From Agathobaculum sp. Marseille-P7918 (GTDB taxonomy: Bacteria; Bacillota; Clostridia; Oscillospirales; Butyricicoccaceae): a DNA stretch of 64,000 nt. Made by a program: the position numbers and the translations under genes. Under the pieces are notes generated by a model that saw only the letters and a list, made by a program, of their open reading frames with translations, did no database searches and had not been told where the DNA came from. Positions 42,446 through 52,170 of the stretch are shown here, piece after piece. Position 1 is the first letter of the stretch; every line of letters starts with the position of its first letter. The stretch spans positions 124,001-188,000 of the forward strand of contig NZ_UYYD01000001.1 in NCBI RefSeq assembly GCF_900625105.1. Direction: 5' to 3'.

Positions 42446-45056
42446 CAATATTGTTGACCGCTTCCAGCGCTTCTTCCAGCTTCTCCGGCTGCTTGCCGCC
42501 AGCGGTTGCGCTGTCCGGACGGCCACCGCCGCCACCGCCGACCATCTTGGCGACTTCCTTGATGATCTTGCCGGCGTGTGCGCCCTTCTTGACGGCTTCT
42601 GCGCCGCAAACGCACAGCAGATTGATCTTGCCGTCGTTGACTGCAGAGAGAACTGCCACCATATTCGGCGCCTTTTCCTTGACGCTGTCGCCCATGGTGC
42701 GCAGGACATCCGCGGTTGCGTCCTCCAGCTTGGTTGCAACAACGTTGACGCCCTTGACATCGCGAGAAATGTTGAGCAGATCCACCATCTGCATCGATGC
42801 GATCTTGCCGTTAAGCTTTTCCAGCTTTTTGTTCATCGCACGCAGTTCGCCAACCGTCTGCTCAATCTTGGCAGGCAGCTCGTTCGGCGAAGTTTTGAGC
42901 GCTGCAGAAGCCTCGGTCAGCAACTGCTGACGCTCGTTGAGGTAGTTGAGCACTGCCTTACCAGTTACCGCTTCGATACGGCGTACGCCGGCCGCAACGG
43001 ATGCTTCACCGATGATTTTGAACGAACCGGCCTTTGCAGTGTTGTCCAGATGTGTGCCGCCGCACAGTTCGATCGAATCACCGGCCTGTACCACGCGGAC
43101 AACAGCGCCGTATTTCTCGCCAAACAGCGCCATGGCGCCCTTTTTCTTGGCGTCGTCAATGGACATTTCCTCGGTGATCACCGGGCTGCCGGCCAGAATT
43201 GCATCGTTGACCAGCGTTTCCACCTGTGCCAGTTCTTCCGCAGTCAGTGCAGCAAAGTGCGTGAAGTCAAAGCGGATATGGTCGTTGGCGGTGTAGGAAC
43301 CGGCCTGCTCAACGTGATCGCCCAGCACCTTGCGCAGCGCCTTCTGCAGCAGGTGGGTCGAAGTATGCGCACGGCAGATCGCCTGACGGTATTCCGCATC
43401 GACCTTAGCCTGCACCTCATCCTCTACCGAGATTTCGCCCTCGGTGACGACACCGATGTGCATATACTTGCCGTCCTTGGTCTTCTGCACATCGGAAACG
43501 GTTACGGCACCATTCTTGCCTTCCAGAATACCGTGGTCGCCGATCTGGCCGCCCATTTCTGCGTAGAACGGCGTATGGTCGAGAACAACGGTAATTTTTT
43601 CACCCTTGGCTGCGGCTCCGGACGGTTCGCCCTCGTTAACGATCGCCAGCACCTTGGCTGCCTCGCCCAGCGTTTCATAGCCGTCAAAACGGGTCTTGAT
43701 CGACTTGTCCAGACCCAGATCCTCGCTCTGCCAGCCCAGATCGCCCATCTTCTTGCGGTCTTCACGCGCGCGTTCGCGCTGCTCGTTCATCAGGCGGTCA
43801 AATTCCTCACGGTTGGTGGTCATGCCCTGTTCTTCGAGGATCTCGAGCGTCAGATCGATCGGGAAACCGTAGGTGTCATACAGCTGGAAGGCATCTGCCG
43901 CCGGCAATTCCTTGCCATTTGCTGCTGCAATGCGTTCGTTCAGAATAGACAGGCCGCTGTCAATCGTCTTGTTGAAGCTGGCTTCCTCGTTTTCAATGAC
44001 CTTATGGATATACTTCTGCTTCTCGACCAGTTCCGGATAAGCGCCGCCGGATTCCTGGATGACGGTCGTTGCTACATCAGACAGGAACGGATGATCGATG
44101 CCGAGCAGCTTGCCGTGACGCGCAGCGCGGCGCAGCAGGCGGCGCAGCACATAGCCGCGGCCTTCGTTGGACGGGATAACGCCGTCGCAGATCATCATAA
44201 CGGTCGAACGGATGTGGTCGGTGACGACGCGCAGCGAAATATCGGTCTTTTCGCTTTCGCCATAGTGTTTGCCGGCGATCTCGGAAACTTTGTTGGTGAT
44301 GTTGCGGACGGTATCAACGTCAAACAGAGAGCCGACGCCCTGTACCACACAGGCCAGACGCTCCAGGCCCATGCCGGTATCGATGTTCTTCTGCTTCAGT
44401 TCGGTATAGTTACCATGGCCGTCATTGTCAAACTGCGAGAATACGTTGTTCCAGACCTCCATATAACGGTCGCAGTCGCAGCCGACCGTGCAGCCCGGCT
44501 TGCCGCAGCCGTATTCCGGTCCGCGGTCGTAGTAGATCTCGGAGCAAGGGCCGCACGGACCGGAGCCATGCTCCCAGAAGTTATCTTCCTTGCCAAAGCG
44601 GAAGATACGCTCAGCCGGAATACCGATCTGCTTGTTCCAGATTTCAAATGCCTCGTCATCATCCTCATAGATAGACGGATACAGGCGGTCCGGGTCAATG
44701 CCAACCCAGTCCGGGCTGGTCAGGAATTCCCAGCTCCAGGCAATAGCTTCCTTCTTGAAATAATCACCGAACGAAAAGTTGCCCAGCATTTCAAAGAACG
44801 TGCCGTGACGCGCCGTCTTGCCAACGTTTTCGATATCGCCGGTGCGGATGCACTTCTGGCAGGTGGTAACACGATGACGCGGCGGCTCCTGCTCGCCGGT
44901 GAAGTACGGCTTCATCGGCGCCATACCGGAGTTGATCAGCAGAAGCGACGGATCGTTCTGCGGGATGAGCGAAAAGCTCGGCAGGCGAAGATGCCCCTTG
45001 GTTTCAAAAAACTTCAGGTACATTTCGCGCAGTTCATTCAAACCTCTGTACTGCAT
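42429..45056 (-). CDS. alaS: Alanine--tRNA ligase
   Basis: 875 residues, class II synthetase. Motifs: RHRVTTCQKCIRTGDIENVG, FFEMLGNFSFGDYFK, GMGLERLA, and the editing domain with HTSTHLLQKALR and CGGTHLDNT metal ligands; the C-Ala end has the Gly-rich GGGGGGRPDSA. A short cysteine cluster (YGCGKPGCTVGCDCDRY) sits in the catalytic half, as in many Clostridial AlaRS. Expression is set by the T-box upstream. Confidence 0.98.
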   Translation of the reverse strand: MQYRGLNELREMYLKFFETKGHLRLPSFSLIPQNDPSLLLINSGMAPMKPYFTGEQEPPRHRVTTCQKCIRTGDIENVGKTARHGTFFEMLGNFSFGDYFKKEAIAWSWEFLTSPDWVGIDPDRLYPSIYEDDDEAFEIWNKQIGIPAERIFRFGKEDNFWEHGSGPCGPCSEIYYDRGPEYGCGKPGCTVGCDCDRYMEVWNNVFSQFDNDGHGNYTELKQKNIDTGMGLERLACVVQGVGSLFDVDTVRNITNKVSEIAGKHYGESEKTDISLRVVTDHIRSTVMMICDGVIPSNEGRGYVLRRLLRRAARHGKLLGIDHPFLSDVATTVIQESGGAYPELVEKQKYIHKVIENEEASFNKTIDSGLSILNERIAAANGKELPAADAFQLYDTYGFPIDLTLEILEEQGMTTNREEFDRLMNEQRERAREDRKKMGDLGWQSEDLGLDKSIKTRFDGYETLGEAAKVLAIVNEGEPSGAAAKGEKITVVLDHTPFYAEMGGQIGDHGILEGKNGAVTVSDVQKTKDGKYMHIGVVTEGEISVEDEVQAKVDAEYRQAICRAHTSTHLLQKALRKVLGDHVEQAGSYTANDHIRFDFTHFAALTAEELAQVETLVNDAILAGSPVITEEMSIDDAKKKGAMALFGEKYGAVVRVVQAGDSIELCGGTHLDNTAKAGSFKIIGEASVAAGVRRIEAVTGKAVLNYLNERQQLLTEASAALKTSPNELPAKIEQTVGELRAMNKKLEKLNGKIASMQMVDLLNISRDVKGVNVVATKLEDATADVLRTMGDSVKEKAPNMVAVLSAVNDGKINLLCVCGAEAVKKGAHAGKIIKEVAKMVGGGGGGRPDSATAGGKQPEKLEEALEAVNNIVESLI

Positions 45057-45089
45057 TTTTGTTATCCTCCAAATTTTGATTTACAAAAC

Positions 45090-45310
45090 AAAAAAGCCTC
45101 CGCCCACTCGTTAGGGGCGAAAGCATTTCTTCCACGGTACCACCCTAATTTGTGCCCATCAGGACACATCTTAGTGATCGGATATCGCGGATCAGGCGGT
45201 CTGCTTTCACAGACTGCTCGGAAGTGGCTGTCATTCGGATTGGCAAAGGGCTTGCACTCTCCCCTCTCGCTATCTGCCAAAGATCGAAAAACTCGTTTCC
45301 TCATTGCATT
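45090..45310 (-). ncRNA. T-box leader of alaS, specifier GCC
   Basis: On the minus strand the T-box sequence AGGGTGGTACCGTGGAAG is present (TGGTACC at 45137-45143), followed by a terminator stem GCTTTCGCCC / GGGCGGAGGC and TTTTTT (45090-45126). A stem III-like hairpin GTCTG / CAGAC and a long Stem I precede it. GCC in the Stem I 3' side (45226-45228), followed by A, is the best specifier and matches alanine. It fills the 350-base gap upstream of alaS. Confidence 0.93.
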
Positions 45311-45330
45311 TGCATATTGGCTCTTATAAA

Positions 45331-45358
45331 AGTATATCATTTATTCCGCGTTTGTCAA
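45331..45358 (-). promoter_or_regulatory. Sigma-A promoter of the T-box-alaS transcript
   Basis: On the minus strand TTGACA (45353-45358), 16 bases, TATACT (45331-45336). Confidence 0.85.
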
Positions 45359-45361
45359 CAG

Positions 45362-45387
45362 AAAAACCGGCCTTTCGGCCGGCTTTT
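45362..45387 (-). terminator. Terminator after the MATE gene
   Basis: CCGGCC / GGCCGG core with a TTTC loop and flanking A/T runs; on the minus strand it ends in TTTTT. Confidence 0.75.
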
Positions 45388-45409
45388 CGGGAGAGAGAAA
45401 GAGAAATAT

Positions 45410-46780
45410 TCATGTAGATGATGCGGAATCCGGTCGGGTGACCTTTTTGACCCATTTCCAGCTGCGCAGCCGGATGACCACCGGAATCGCTTTATAGAGC
45501 TGATCCCATTTGAGTAGGAAGAAGACAATGATCGGCGGGCACTTCCACCAGAAAGCCGCCATGGCAGAAAATGGAACGATAATCAGCCACATACTGATGA
45601 GATTCATTTTGGCGCTGAAAGTGGTGTCTCCGCCGCCGCGGATGATGCCGTTGTCACAGGCCATTTGATAAGAAGTACCGACAGTCGTAATGGCGAGCAC
45701 CAACATAAACTGCATGGACAGCTCATAGGCACGCTCGGTCAATGTGCCGCCAAACACCGCGAGGATGGGCACGCGCAAAATAAAAATCAAAAATCCGGAG
45801 CAGATTCCGATGGTAATAAACAATACTTGCAGTGTGGTGACAAGTGGATGCAGACGCTGCTCGTTTCCCTCGCCGATGGTGCGTCCAACCACAATACCCG
45901 AAGCGGAGGCTGCACCGTAGGCCACAACCGACAGCACCTGATATACCTGAACTGCGATGGCATTTGCCGCGGTCACGTCTCCGCCGAGATGGCCGAGAAT
46001 ACCGGTCTGCACCATTTGAGCCACTCCCCAAAGCGCCTGATTGATCAGAACCGGCGAGGAAACCCGGCCGTAGTCGCGGACATAGCTGGTATCGATATGC
46101 AGCAGCTTTTTTAGGGTCAAATTGAGTTTATGCTCTTTGAATTTCAGGTAATAGATGACGATCAAGAGTTCCACGCAGCGGGAAACCAGTGTTGCAACAG
46201 CCGCACCGCGTACACCAAGCTCCGGGAAACCCAGATTGCCGTAAATCAGGCAGTAGTTGAGGCAGACGTTGATGACCAAGGTGGAACCGGAAATGACATA
46301 TCCGATTTTAACAATGCCGATCGAACGCAGCGACGCCACCAGGATGTTGGTTACGGTGAAAATGATGTAAGTAAAGCAGATGATCTGAAAATATTTTGCC
46401 CCTTCCGCAATCACCGCGCTGTCGTTGGACAACAGGCTCAAAAGCTGCGTCGGAAAAAGCAGCACAATGCCAAACATGATCACGGCCAGACTGCCGCCGA
46501 AGCGCAAAGCCACGCCGATGATGTGCGGGATGGGTTCCAGCTTTCCTTTGCCCCAGTATTGCGAACCGAGTACCACTGCGCCTTCCCCTGCGCCGACAAC
46601 CAGCATTTGCAGCAAATACTGCACTTGGTTGCACAAGCTGACGCCGCCCATGGCGTCCTGACTGTATCGGCCAAGCATGACCGTATCCATCATGTTGACA
46701 CCGTAAGTCAGCAGGTTTTGAAGCGCCAATGAAAGCGCCAAAACCATGAAGGATTTATAAAATGTCTTTTCCTTAATCAT
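45410..46780 (-). CDS. MATE family multidrug/metabolite exporter
   Basis: 456 residues with about twelve membrane helices, two similar halves: NMMDTVMLGRYSQDAMGGVSLCNQ in the first and GGDVTAANAIAVQVYQVLS in the second. ATG 46780 with AAAGGTG upstream gives the normal family start. Divergently transcribed from an AraC-type regulator across a 150-base region with mirrored elements, so that regulator probably controls it. Substrate unknown. Confidence 0.93.
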   Translation of the reverse strand: MIKEKTFYKSFMVLALSLALQNLLTYGVNMMDTVMLGRYSQDAMGGVSLCNQVQYLLQMLVVGAGEGAVVLGSQYWGKGKLEPIPHIIGVALRFGGSLAVIMFGIVLLFPTQLLSLLSNDSAVIAEGAKYFQIICFTYIIFTVTNILVASLRSIGIVKIGYVISGSTLVINVCLNYCLIYGNLGFPELGVRGAAVATLVSRCVELLIVIYYLKFKEHKLNLTLKKLLHIDTSYVRDYGRVSSPVLINQALWGVAQMVQTGILGHLGGDVTAANAIAVQVYQVLSVVAYGAASASGIVVGRTIGEGNEQRLHPLVTTLQVLFITIGICSGFLIFILRVPILAVFGGTLTERAYELSMQFMLVLAITTVGTSYQMACDNGIIRGGGDTTFSAKMNLISMWLIIVPFSAMAAFWWKCPPIIVFFLLKWDQLYKAIPVVIRLRSWKWVKKVTRPDSASST

Positions 46781-46838
46781 GTAAAACACCTTTGAAAAAT
46801 GAGGATAAAACCGCATTTGTGACATCTTGCTGATTTCT

Positions 46839-46912
46839 ATGATAGCATACTGGATTATGTTTCGTTTTGCAATAATAAAACACTGCAATTTATTTATATT
46901 TTGTGCTATCAT
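46839..46912. promoter_or_regulatory. Mirrored promoter elements between MATE and AraC genes
   Basis: ATGATAGCA (46839-46847) and TGCTATCAT (46904-46912) form a 9-bp inverted repeat spaced by 56 bases. On each strand TGCTATCAT is an extended -10-like element. They could be the two divergent promoters or a regulator's half sites. Confidence 0.5.
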
Positions 46913-46934
46913 AAAAACAGAGAGGTGATTTCAC

Positions 46935-47801
46935 TTGAAGGTAACCAATGAACCGGGGGTTCTGCTTCGGTCGGAACGTTTTTTTTCCACGCCGTCTGCT
47001 ATGGCGCGTTCGTTGTTTTTCTATGTCACTCGTGTCGGACATTACTACTATGATGAACGATATAACTTTTTGGATTCTTGTGACGTTGCCAATCAGGAAA
47101 GTCATAAAAACTTCTTTCTAACTTATGTTCGTTCGGGCACCATTTACTATGAGACATCTCAGCAATTTGCTGCCGAACAAGGACAGGTTGCATTGGTGGA
47201 TTGCCGTAAACCGCACCGTTTTTACACCAAAGGCCCGGCAGAAGCCATGTGGATCCATTTCGATGGCGCCAATGCGGCTGCTTTTTTCGATCAGATTACC
47301 GCGTTTCGCGGCGGAAAGCAATCTTTCCGTCCTGCGCCGGACGGCAGGATCGAGCAGGAAATGGCGCAGATCATTTCCGGACTGCGCAGCGCAACCATCA
47401 GCGAAGTAGAGTGCTCCAAGTGTATTTATCGCATCCTATGCGCGTTGCTGTTTCCGGCTTCTGCGAAAAAGAACGTGATTGGAAACGATGCGATTTCAGA
47501 GGCGATCGGGTATATTGACCGGCATTTGTTTGAGCAGCTCAATGTGAACCAAGTGGCGTCTAAGGTGAATTTGAGCGCTTCGCATTTTTCCCGCTTATTC
47601 CGCAGCACAACCGGTTTTTCTCCGCACGAATATATCATGCTGCATCGCATTGACGAGGCGAAGGCCCTGCTGCAATCAACTTCCCTGTCCGTAAAGGAGA
47701 TTGCTTTTCGAGTCGGCTACCGCAGTGAGGTGAACTTCATCATCGCATTCACGGACAAAACCGGTATGTCTCCAACGCAGTTTCGAAAAAATACATATTA
47801 A
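46935..47801 (+). CDS. AraC-family transcriptional regulator
   Basis: 288 residues. The N-terminal half is a cupin-like ligand domain (GTIYYETSQQFAAEQGQVALVDCRKPHRFY and MWIHFDG). The C-terminal AraC DNA-binding domain has two helix-turn-helix motifs (LNVNQVASKVNLSASHFSRLF and LSVKEIAFRVGYRSEVNFIIAF). TTG start with GAGAGGTGA 7 bases upstream. Such regulators usually sense a sugar; here the divergent MATE exporter is the likely target. Confidence 0.93.
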   Translation: MKVTNEPGVLLRSERFFSTPSAMARSLFFYVTRVGHYYYDERYNFLDSCDVANQESHKNFFLTYVRSGTIYYETSQQFAAEQGQVALVDCRKPHRFYTKGPAEAMWIHFDGANAAAFFDQITAFRGGKQSFRPAPDGRIEQEMAQIISGLRSATISEVECSKCIYRILCALLFPASAKKNVIGNDAISEAIGYIDRHLFEQLNVNQVASKVNLSASHFSRLFRSTTGFSPHEYIMLHRIDEAKALLQSTSLSVKEIAFRVGYRSEVNFIIAFTDKTGMSPTQFRKNTY

Positions 47802-47808
47802 CAAACAA

Positions 47809-47843
47809 AAGAGCAGCCGCAGAATGAATCTGCAGCTGCTCTT
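47809..47843. terminator. Bidirectional terminator between AraC and SLH genes
   Basis: AAGAGCAGCCGCAG / CTGCAGCTGCTCTT (one mismatch) with a 7-base loop between convergent genes. Confidence 0.82.
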
Positions 47844-47854
47844 GGTTTATGGAC

Positions 47855-50137
47855 TCAGGAGGCAGTGATCACGCGGATCTTACCGCCGTTCTCCGCAGTT
47901 TTATTGGCATAAACCCGGAAGGAAGTGTAATTGGACTTGGCGCTTTGCAGTGAAATAAATTCGCCTTGCGCCGGGATATAGACGCCGATATTGCTTGCCA
48001 AAGCGTAATAGCCATCCTTGGTTTTGACACCGGACGAGCCGTCAAACGCCGTTACATCGACGGTATCCACAAGGGTCAGTTTCTGCGTAGAAAGCGAAGT
48101 ATTGACAATATCCTTGTTGGTAGAATATCCCTTCGGAATACCAACAGGCGTTCCGTTCAAAGTGCTTGTCAGCACAGGAACGCGATATTTTACTTCTGTT
48201 TCTGCTGAACCGGACCAGTATTTCAGCTTGATGAAATACGTTTTGTCGGAATCGCTGGACTCATCGCCAATGGTTTCACCATTGGCAATGCCGTATACCC
48301 AACTTTCGCCGGTCACATCGCCAAGCACAATATCCGTTACCGTACCTGCGGTGTCAGTCACCGTATAGCGGATCTGCTGCGACGGCACCGTGCTGAGCGC
48401 GATGTCCGAAGCATTGATGGCGCAAAGCGGTGCACCGGACAGTACCTCCTCATATACTCGCACCTTCGGCGATACCACGCGATCACCGAGCTTGTTTTCC
48501 GCAATGTTCCAACTGCCGGATACCTTGCCGGACAAGGTGCGCTTTGTGAGGTATATACTGCCGTTGGTGGACTGGCCAACCGTTACCACGCGGCCCAGCA
48601 TGCTGGTCAGTTCATCCGCTTGGACGGAAATGTCCCGCAGCGTCAGTCCGTTAAACAGCGCGATCGTTGCCGAGGAATTCTCCTTGATATCGGTGACAAT
48701 ACCCTGCATATCTGCGTTGATTGCACTCTTGGGATATGCAGCTGCAACATTTCCATCCGCATCGAACAAGAGCGTGATGAAATCTTTGAGCTTGATATCC
48801 TTAAAGGTCGCGGCTGCACTATCTGAAATGGTGAAATTCTTACCAAACAGTGTGATCGTCTGCGGATAGCTAAAGGTCGGCGTACCGCTTTGATATTGGC
48901 CGCTCAGCTTTGCATCCGAAACAAGCGCCTGCTTGTTTGCAGCGTCCAGTGTTACCACGTCATACTTTTTCAGCTTGGTGCGATCGACAACCGTACCGTT
49001 CTTTATGATCTGATACTCTTCCGGAATGTTGATGGAAGTCGAAACACCATAAACGAACGTTCTTCCGGAGGAGGTGGAAATACGCGGCAGTACGGCCATC
49101 AGTTCCATCGTGCCATATTCGTTATAATAGCACGTCAGGGTATCGCCGGGCTGAATGCTCGACCACATTTCCGCAAAGGTGCCCAGTTTTCTGCCTTCGC
49201 TGGAAACATACAGGTTGGCATTCCGATCCGGGCGCAGCATCTGGGTATCCGTCTGGATCCCATCGGCAGTAACAGCACGCACCGTATACGTTTCAACCTT
49301 ATTGTTGTTGGGCACCACACCGAGTGCAACCTTGTCGCCTTCCTTGCCGATCACAATGGTGCCATAAACACCGATCAGGCTCTTGTCCAGCGTACCGGCT
49401 GTCTTGCGCGGTGTTTCGGTAACCGAACCGCCTTCATAGAAAATCGCTTCATCGACGCCCAATTCGCTGTCAGTATCGCAGGTTTCGAGCAGAATGCTGT
49501 CCTTAATGGTGGCAGAAGCCACACGGTCCAGCAGCAGGCCGCCCTCATTGCCCTTGAGCGGCGTACCGAGCGTGTTGAGCAACATGGTTGCGGCATCCGA
49601 GCGCTTGACAACGGATTTGGCATCCGTCAGCGACACATTGCGGGTCAAGCCAAGGGACTGTGCTTTTGCGACATAGTCCGCAGGCCAGAAAGGACCGACA
49701 TCCGCTTCGGAATAGCCGAGCATGCGCAGCAGCATCGTACAGACCTCACCGAAGTTTACCGTTTTATCCGGGCCAAACGTGCCATCGGCATAGCCACGGA
49801 TAATCGCCTGTTCCTTCAGGTCCGGATGACGGACCGCAGCGTTGATGTATTGTGCCGCCCAGTGGGTGTTTTTCACATCGGGGAAAATGGTGTAGCTGCC
49901 ATAGGCACTGACATCAGAGAAGCCCAAAGCGGTCACCGCCAGTTTGCAGAACTGCGCGCGTGTCAACGAGCTGTTCGGATCGAAACGGTTGTTGCCCATG
50001 CCCTGCATAATGCCAAGTGCATCCAGAACGGAAGCCGTCTGTGCCAATCTGGTATCCGAGATATCAGAAAAAGCAGCAGAGGCGGAAGATAAGACAAACA
50101 ATAGAGATAATAATATGCTGATAAATCGCTTTTTCAC
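47855..50137 (-). CDS. S-layer homology (SLH) domain exported protein
   Basis: 760 residues with a signal peptide (KKRFISILLSLLFVLSSASAAFS) and three N-terminal SLH repeats (about 25-75, 85-145, 150-195; GMGNNRFDPNSSLTRAQF, IRGYADGTFGPDKTVN). SLH domains bind pyruvylated wall polymers. The remaining 560 residues are beta-rich and Thr/Ser/Asp-rich, of unknown function, with several similar segments (VTADGIQTD, VVTLDAANKQALVSD, LGDVTGESWVYGIANGE). Starts at GTG with GAGGTGA 6-7 bases upstream. Only 16 bases separate it from the upstream permease gene, so it is the last gene of the efflux operon. Confidence 0.85.
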   Translation of the reverse strand: MKKRFISILLSLLFVLSSASAAFSDISDTRLAQTASVLDALGIMQGMGNNRFDPNSSLTRAQFCKLAVTALGFSDVSAYGSYTIFPDVKNTHWAAQYINAAVRHPDLKEQAIIRGYADGTFGPDKTVNFGEVCTMLLRMLGYSEADVGPFWPADYVAKAQSLGLTRNVSLTDAKSVVKRSDAATMLLNTLGTPLKGNEGGLLLDRVASATIKDSILLETCDTDSELGVDEAIFYEGGSVTETPRKTAGTLDKSLIGVYGTIVIGKEGDKVALGVVPNNNKVETYTVRAVTADGIQTDTQMLRPDRNANLYVSSEGRKLGTFAEMWSSIQPGDTLTCYYNEYGTMELMAVLPRISTSSGRTFVYGVSTSINIPEEYQIIKNGTVVDRTKLKKYDVVTLDAANKQALVSDAKLSGQYQSGTPTFSYPQTITLFGKNFTISDSAAATFKDIKLKDFITLLFDADGNVAAAYPKSAINADMQGIVTDIKENSSATIALFNGLTLRDISVQADELTSMLGRVVTVGQSTNGSIYLTKRTLSGKVSGSWNIAENKLGDRVVSPKVRVYEEVLSGAPLCAINASDIALSTVPSQQIRYTVTDTAGTVTDIVLGDVTGESWVYGIANGETIGDESSDSDKTYFIKLKYWSGSAETEVKYRVPVLTSTLNGTPVGIPKGYSTNKDIVNTSLSTQKLTLVDTVDVTAFDGSSGVKTKDGYYALASNIGVYIPAQGEFISLQSAKSNYTSFRVYANKTAENGGKIRVITAS

Positions 50138-50153
50138 GATGGTTCACCTCGCT

Positions 50154-51404
50154 TTATTGCGTGCGCAGCGCGTCAACCGGCTGCAAATTGGAGGCCTTAT
50201 TGGCAGGATAAAGGCCGAAAATAATACCAATCAATGCAGAGAACAGGAAAGCACCAATGATCAGGCCGAAGGACGGCAAAACCGTAAACTGTTCAATGGT
50301 CGGCATATAGCTGTTCTGCATTTGCGGCACCAAAAGTATATTGCCAAGGATCGCGGACAAGAAGCAGCCGAGTATAATTCCGATGATGCCGCCAAAACAC
50401 GATACAACTGCCGCTTCGATCAGAAATTGGCTGATGATATCGCGCTTTCGAGCGCCGATTGCCATACGGATACCAATTTCCCGTGTGCGTTGCGTGACGG
50501 ACACCAACATAATATTCATAATTCCGATGCCGCCAACCAGCAAGGAAATGCCGGCAATGCCGCCACCGATCATGGCATACATGTTGGCCGATGCTTCGGA
50601 TTGCTCCTGCCACTGGCTGTTGGAATAAGCACTGAAATATCCGCCGTTGGATTCGCATCGACTCTGCATAAAATCAGGCAGCAGCTTATCCGTCAACTCT
50701 GGGATATCCTCTTTCGTGGCGGCCTTGATGACATATTGTTTATCCGACATGCCACTTATGCTCATCATGCTGTTTTGCAGCGTATAAGGGAATACGATCA
50801 ATTGGTCCTCGGTATTTAATTTACCGTCATATTTGCCGGTATACACACCGACGACTTCAAAACTCTTGCCGCCGATGCGCAGTTTCTGTCCCAGCGGACT
50901 CATCGCACCGAAAAAGTACTTTTTCAGGGTTTCACCAATGACACAGACGCGTGCGCGGGTATTACAGTCCTCCTTGGACAGGTCGCGGCCAATCGAAATC
51001 GTTCGGCTGGTCACTTCTCCATAATCCTGATTGCCGAAATACATATAGGTATAACCGTTGTCATTGGTCAGTTTCTTGGTGCGATATTGGATGCCGTCAC
51101 TCTGCCAGTCATAATACTGGCTCTGCGGCGACCAGGCGGCAATTTTATCCGCAAGTTCGGTGTCCAGGTATTCTTCAAAATCCTGCCAGTCCTTGCTCTT
51201 GGCTCCATATCCGTATACATCAATACGATTGAGGCCCATCGCTTCATATTGCAGGCGCTGCAGCTTGGTACCGCCTTGGATGTATGAGACGATGGCGATA
51301 ACCGAAGCTACGCCGATGATAATGCCAAGCATGGTCAAAATCGATCGCACTTTATTATCCATAATGGATTTCAAAGCCATGCGCATGCTTTGCAGCCAGT
51401 TCAT
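50154..51404 (-). CDS. MacB-type ABC transporter permease
   Basis: 416 residues: N-terminal helix with NKVRSILTMLGIIIGVASVIAI, a large extracytoplasmic MacB core domain (about 45-280), then three helices with GGIGIMNIMLVSVTQRTREIGIRMAIGARKRDI and the closing LYPANKASNLQPVDALR. Such mechanotransmission permeases export peptides, lipoproteins or drugs together with an adaptor. Overlaps the ATPase stop by 4 bases. Confidence 0.94.
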   Translation of the reverse strand: MNWLQSMRMALKSIMDNKVRSILTMLGIIIGVASVIAIVSYIQGGTKLQRLQYEAMGLNRIDVYGYGAKSKDWQDFEEYLDTELADKIAAWSPQSQYYDWQSDGIQYRTKKLTNDNGYTYMYFGNQDYGEVTSRTISIGRDLSKEDCNTRARVCVIGETLKKYFFGAMSPLGQKLRIGGKSFEVVGVYTGKYDGKLNTEDQLIVFPYTLQNSMMSISGMSDKQYVIKAATKEDIPELTDKLLPDFMQSRCESNGGYFSAYSNSQWQEQSEASANMYAMIGGGIAGISLLVGGIGIMNIMLVSVTQRTREIGIRMAIGARKRDIISQFLIEAAVVSCFGGIIGIILGCFLSAILGNILLVPQMQNSYMPTIEQFTVLPSFGLIIGAFLFSALIGIIFGLYPANKASNLQPVDALRTQ

Positions 51405-52159
51405 GCTTCCAATCCTCCTTTCGCGGGAGCATCGGAAATAATATGTCCATCCTGAATGGTCACAATCCGCTTTGCCATTTGAGCAAGATGATTATCATGA
51501 GTGATCAGGATGATGGATGTTCCCTGCTCGTTCAATGTCGTCAGCTGCCGCATGATTTCCAAACCGGACGCGGAATCCAGATTGCCGGTAGGCTCATCTG
51601 CCATGATGATCGGCGGTTTTGCCGCGACGGCGCGTGCAATCGCAACACGCTGCTGCTGGCCACCCGACATCTCGCCCGGACGATGGTCCATGCGCTTTTC
51701 CAGTCCAACCGAAGTCAGTGCGTCGATTGCCAACTGCCTGCGCTCTTCCCTGCCCATACCGCGATAAATCAGCGGCAACTCGACATTTTCCAGCGCGGTC
51801 AGCGCGGGGATCAGATTGAACCCCTGAAAGATAAATCCAATTTCACGATTTCGGATACCGGACAAGACGGACGGCTTCATATCGCTGACTGCCTGTCCGT
51901 TCAGGTAATACGTTCCATAAGTCGGGATATCCAGGCAGCCGAGAATATTCATCAGTGTGGATTTGCCGGAACCGGATTGTCCCAAAATGCAGAGAAACTC
52001 TCCCCAATGGACCGCCAGTGAAATGTTATCCAAAGCACGGACTTCATTTTCCCGGCCTTCATTATAGATTTTACTCATTTGCTGAACATCAATCAGCAGA
52101 TCGGTTGCGGCCGTTTCCACATCGGCCTGCACCGACTGAGGCGCTTTTTTCCAGAACAT
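51401..52159 (-). CDS. MacB/LolD-type ABC ATPase
   Basis: 252 residues. Walker [10 protein letters not shown] near residue 60, the LolD-type [16 protein letters not shown] segment, signature [14 protein letters not shown] and Walker [14 protein letters not shown]. It has an N-terminal extension of about 20 residues. All catalytic residues are intact. Acts with the permease and adaptor of the same operon. Confidence 0.95.
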   Translation of the reverse strand: MFWKKAPQSVQADVETAATDLLIDVQQMSKIYNEGRENEVRALDNISLAVHWGEFLCILGQSGSGKSTLMNILGCLDIPTYGTYYLNGQAVSDMKPSVLSGIRNREIGFIFQGFNLIPALTALENVELPLIYRGMGREERRQLAIDALTSVGLEKRMDHRPGEMSGGQQQRVAIARAVAAKPPIIMADEPTGNLDSASGLEIMRQLTTLNEQGTSIILITHDNHLAQMAKRIVTIQDGHIISDAPAKGGLEA

Positions 52160-52170
52160 TGCGCCCCTCC

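Noticed and set aside
42333-45329. A 998-codon open frame on the plus strand opposite alaS
   Set aside because: It is antisense to a complete alaS with every class II motif; its translation is His/Arg/Leu-rich without any domain. It is a by-product of GC-rich codon use.
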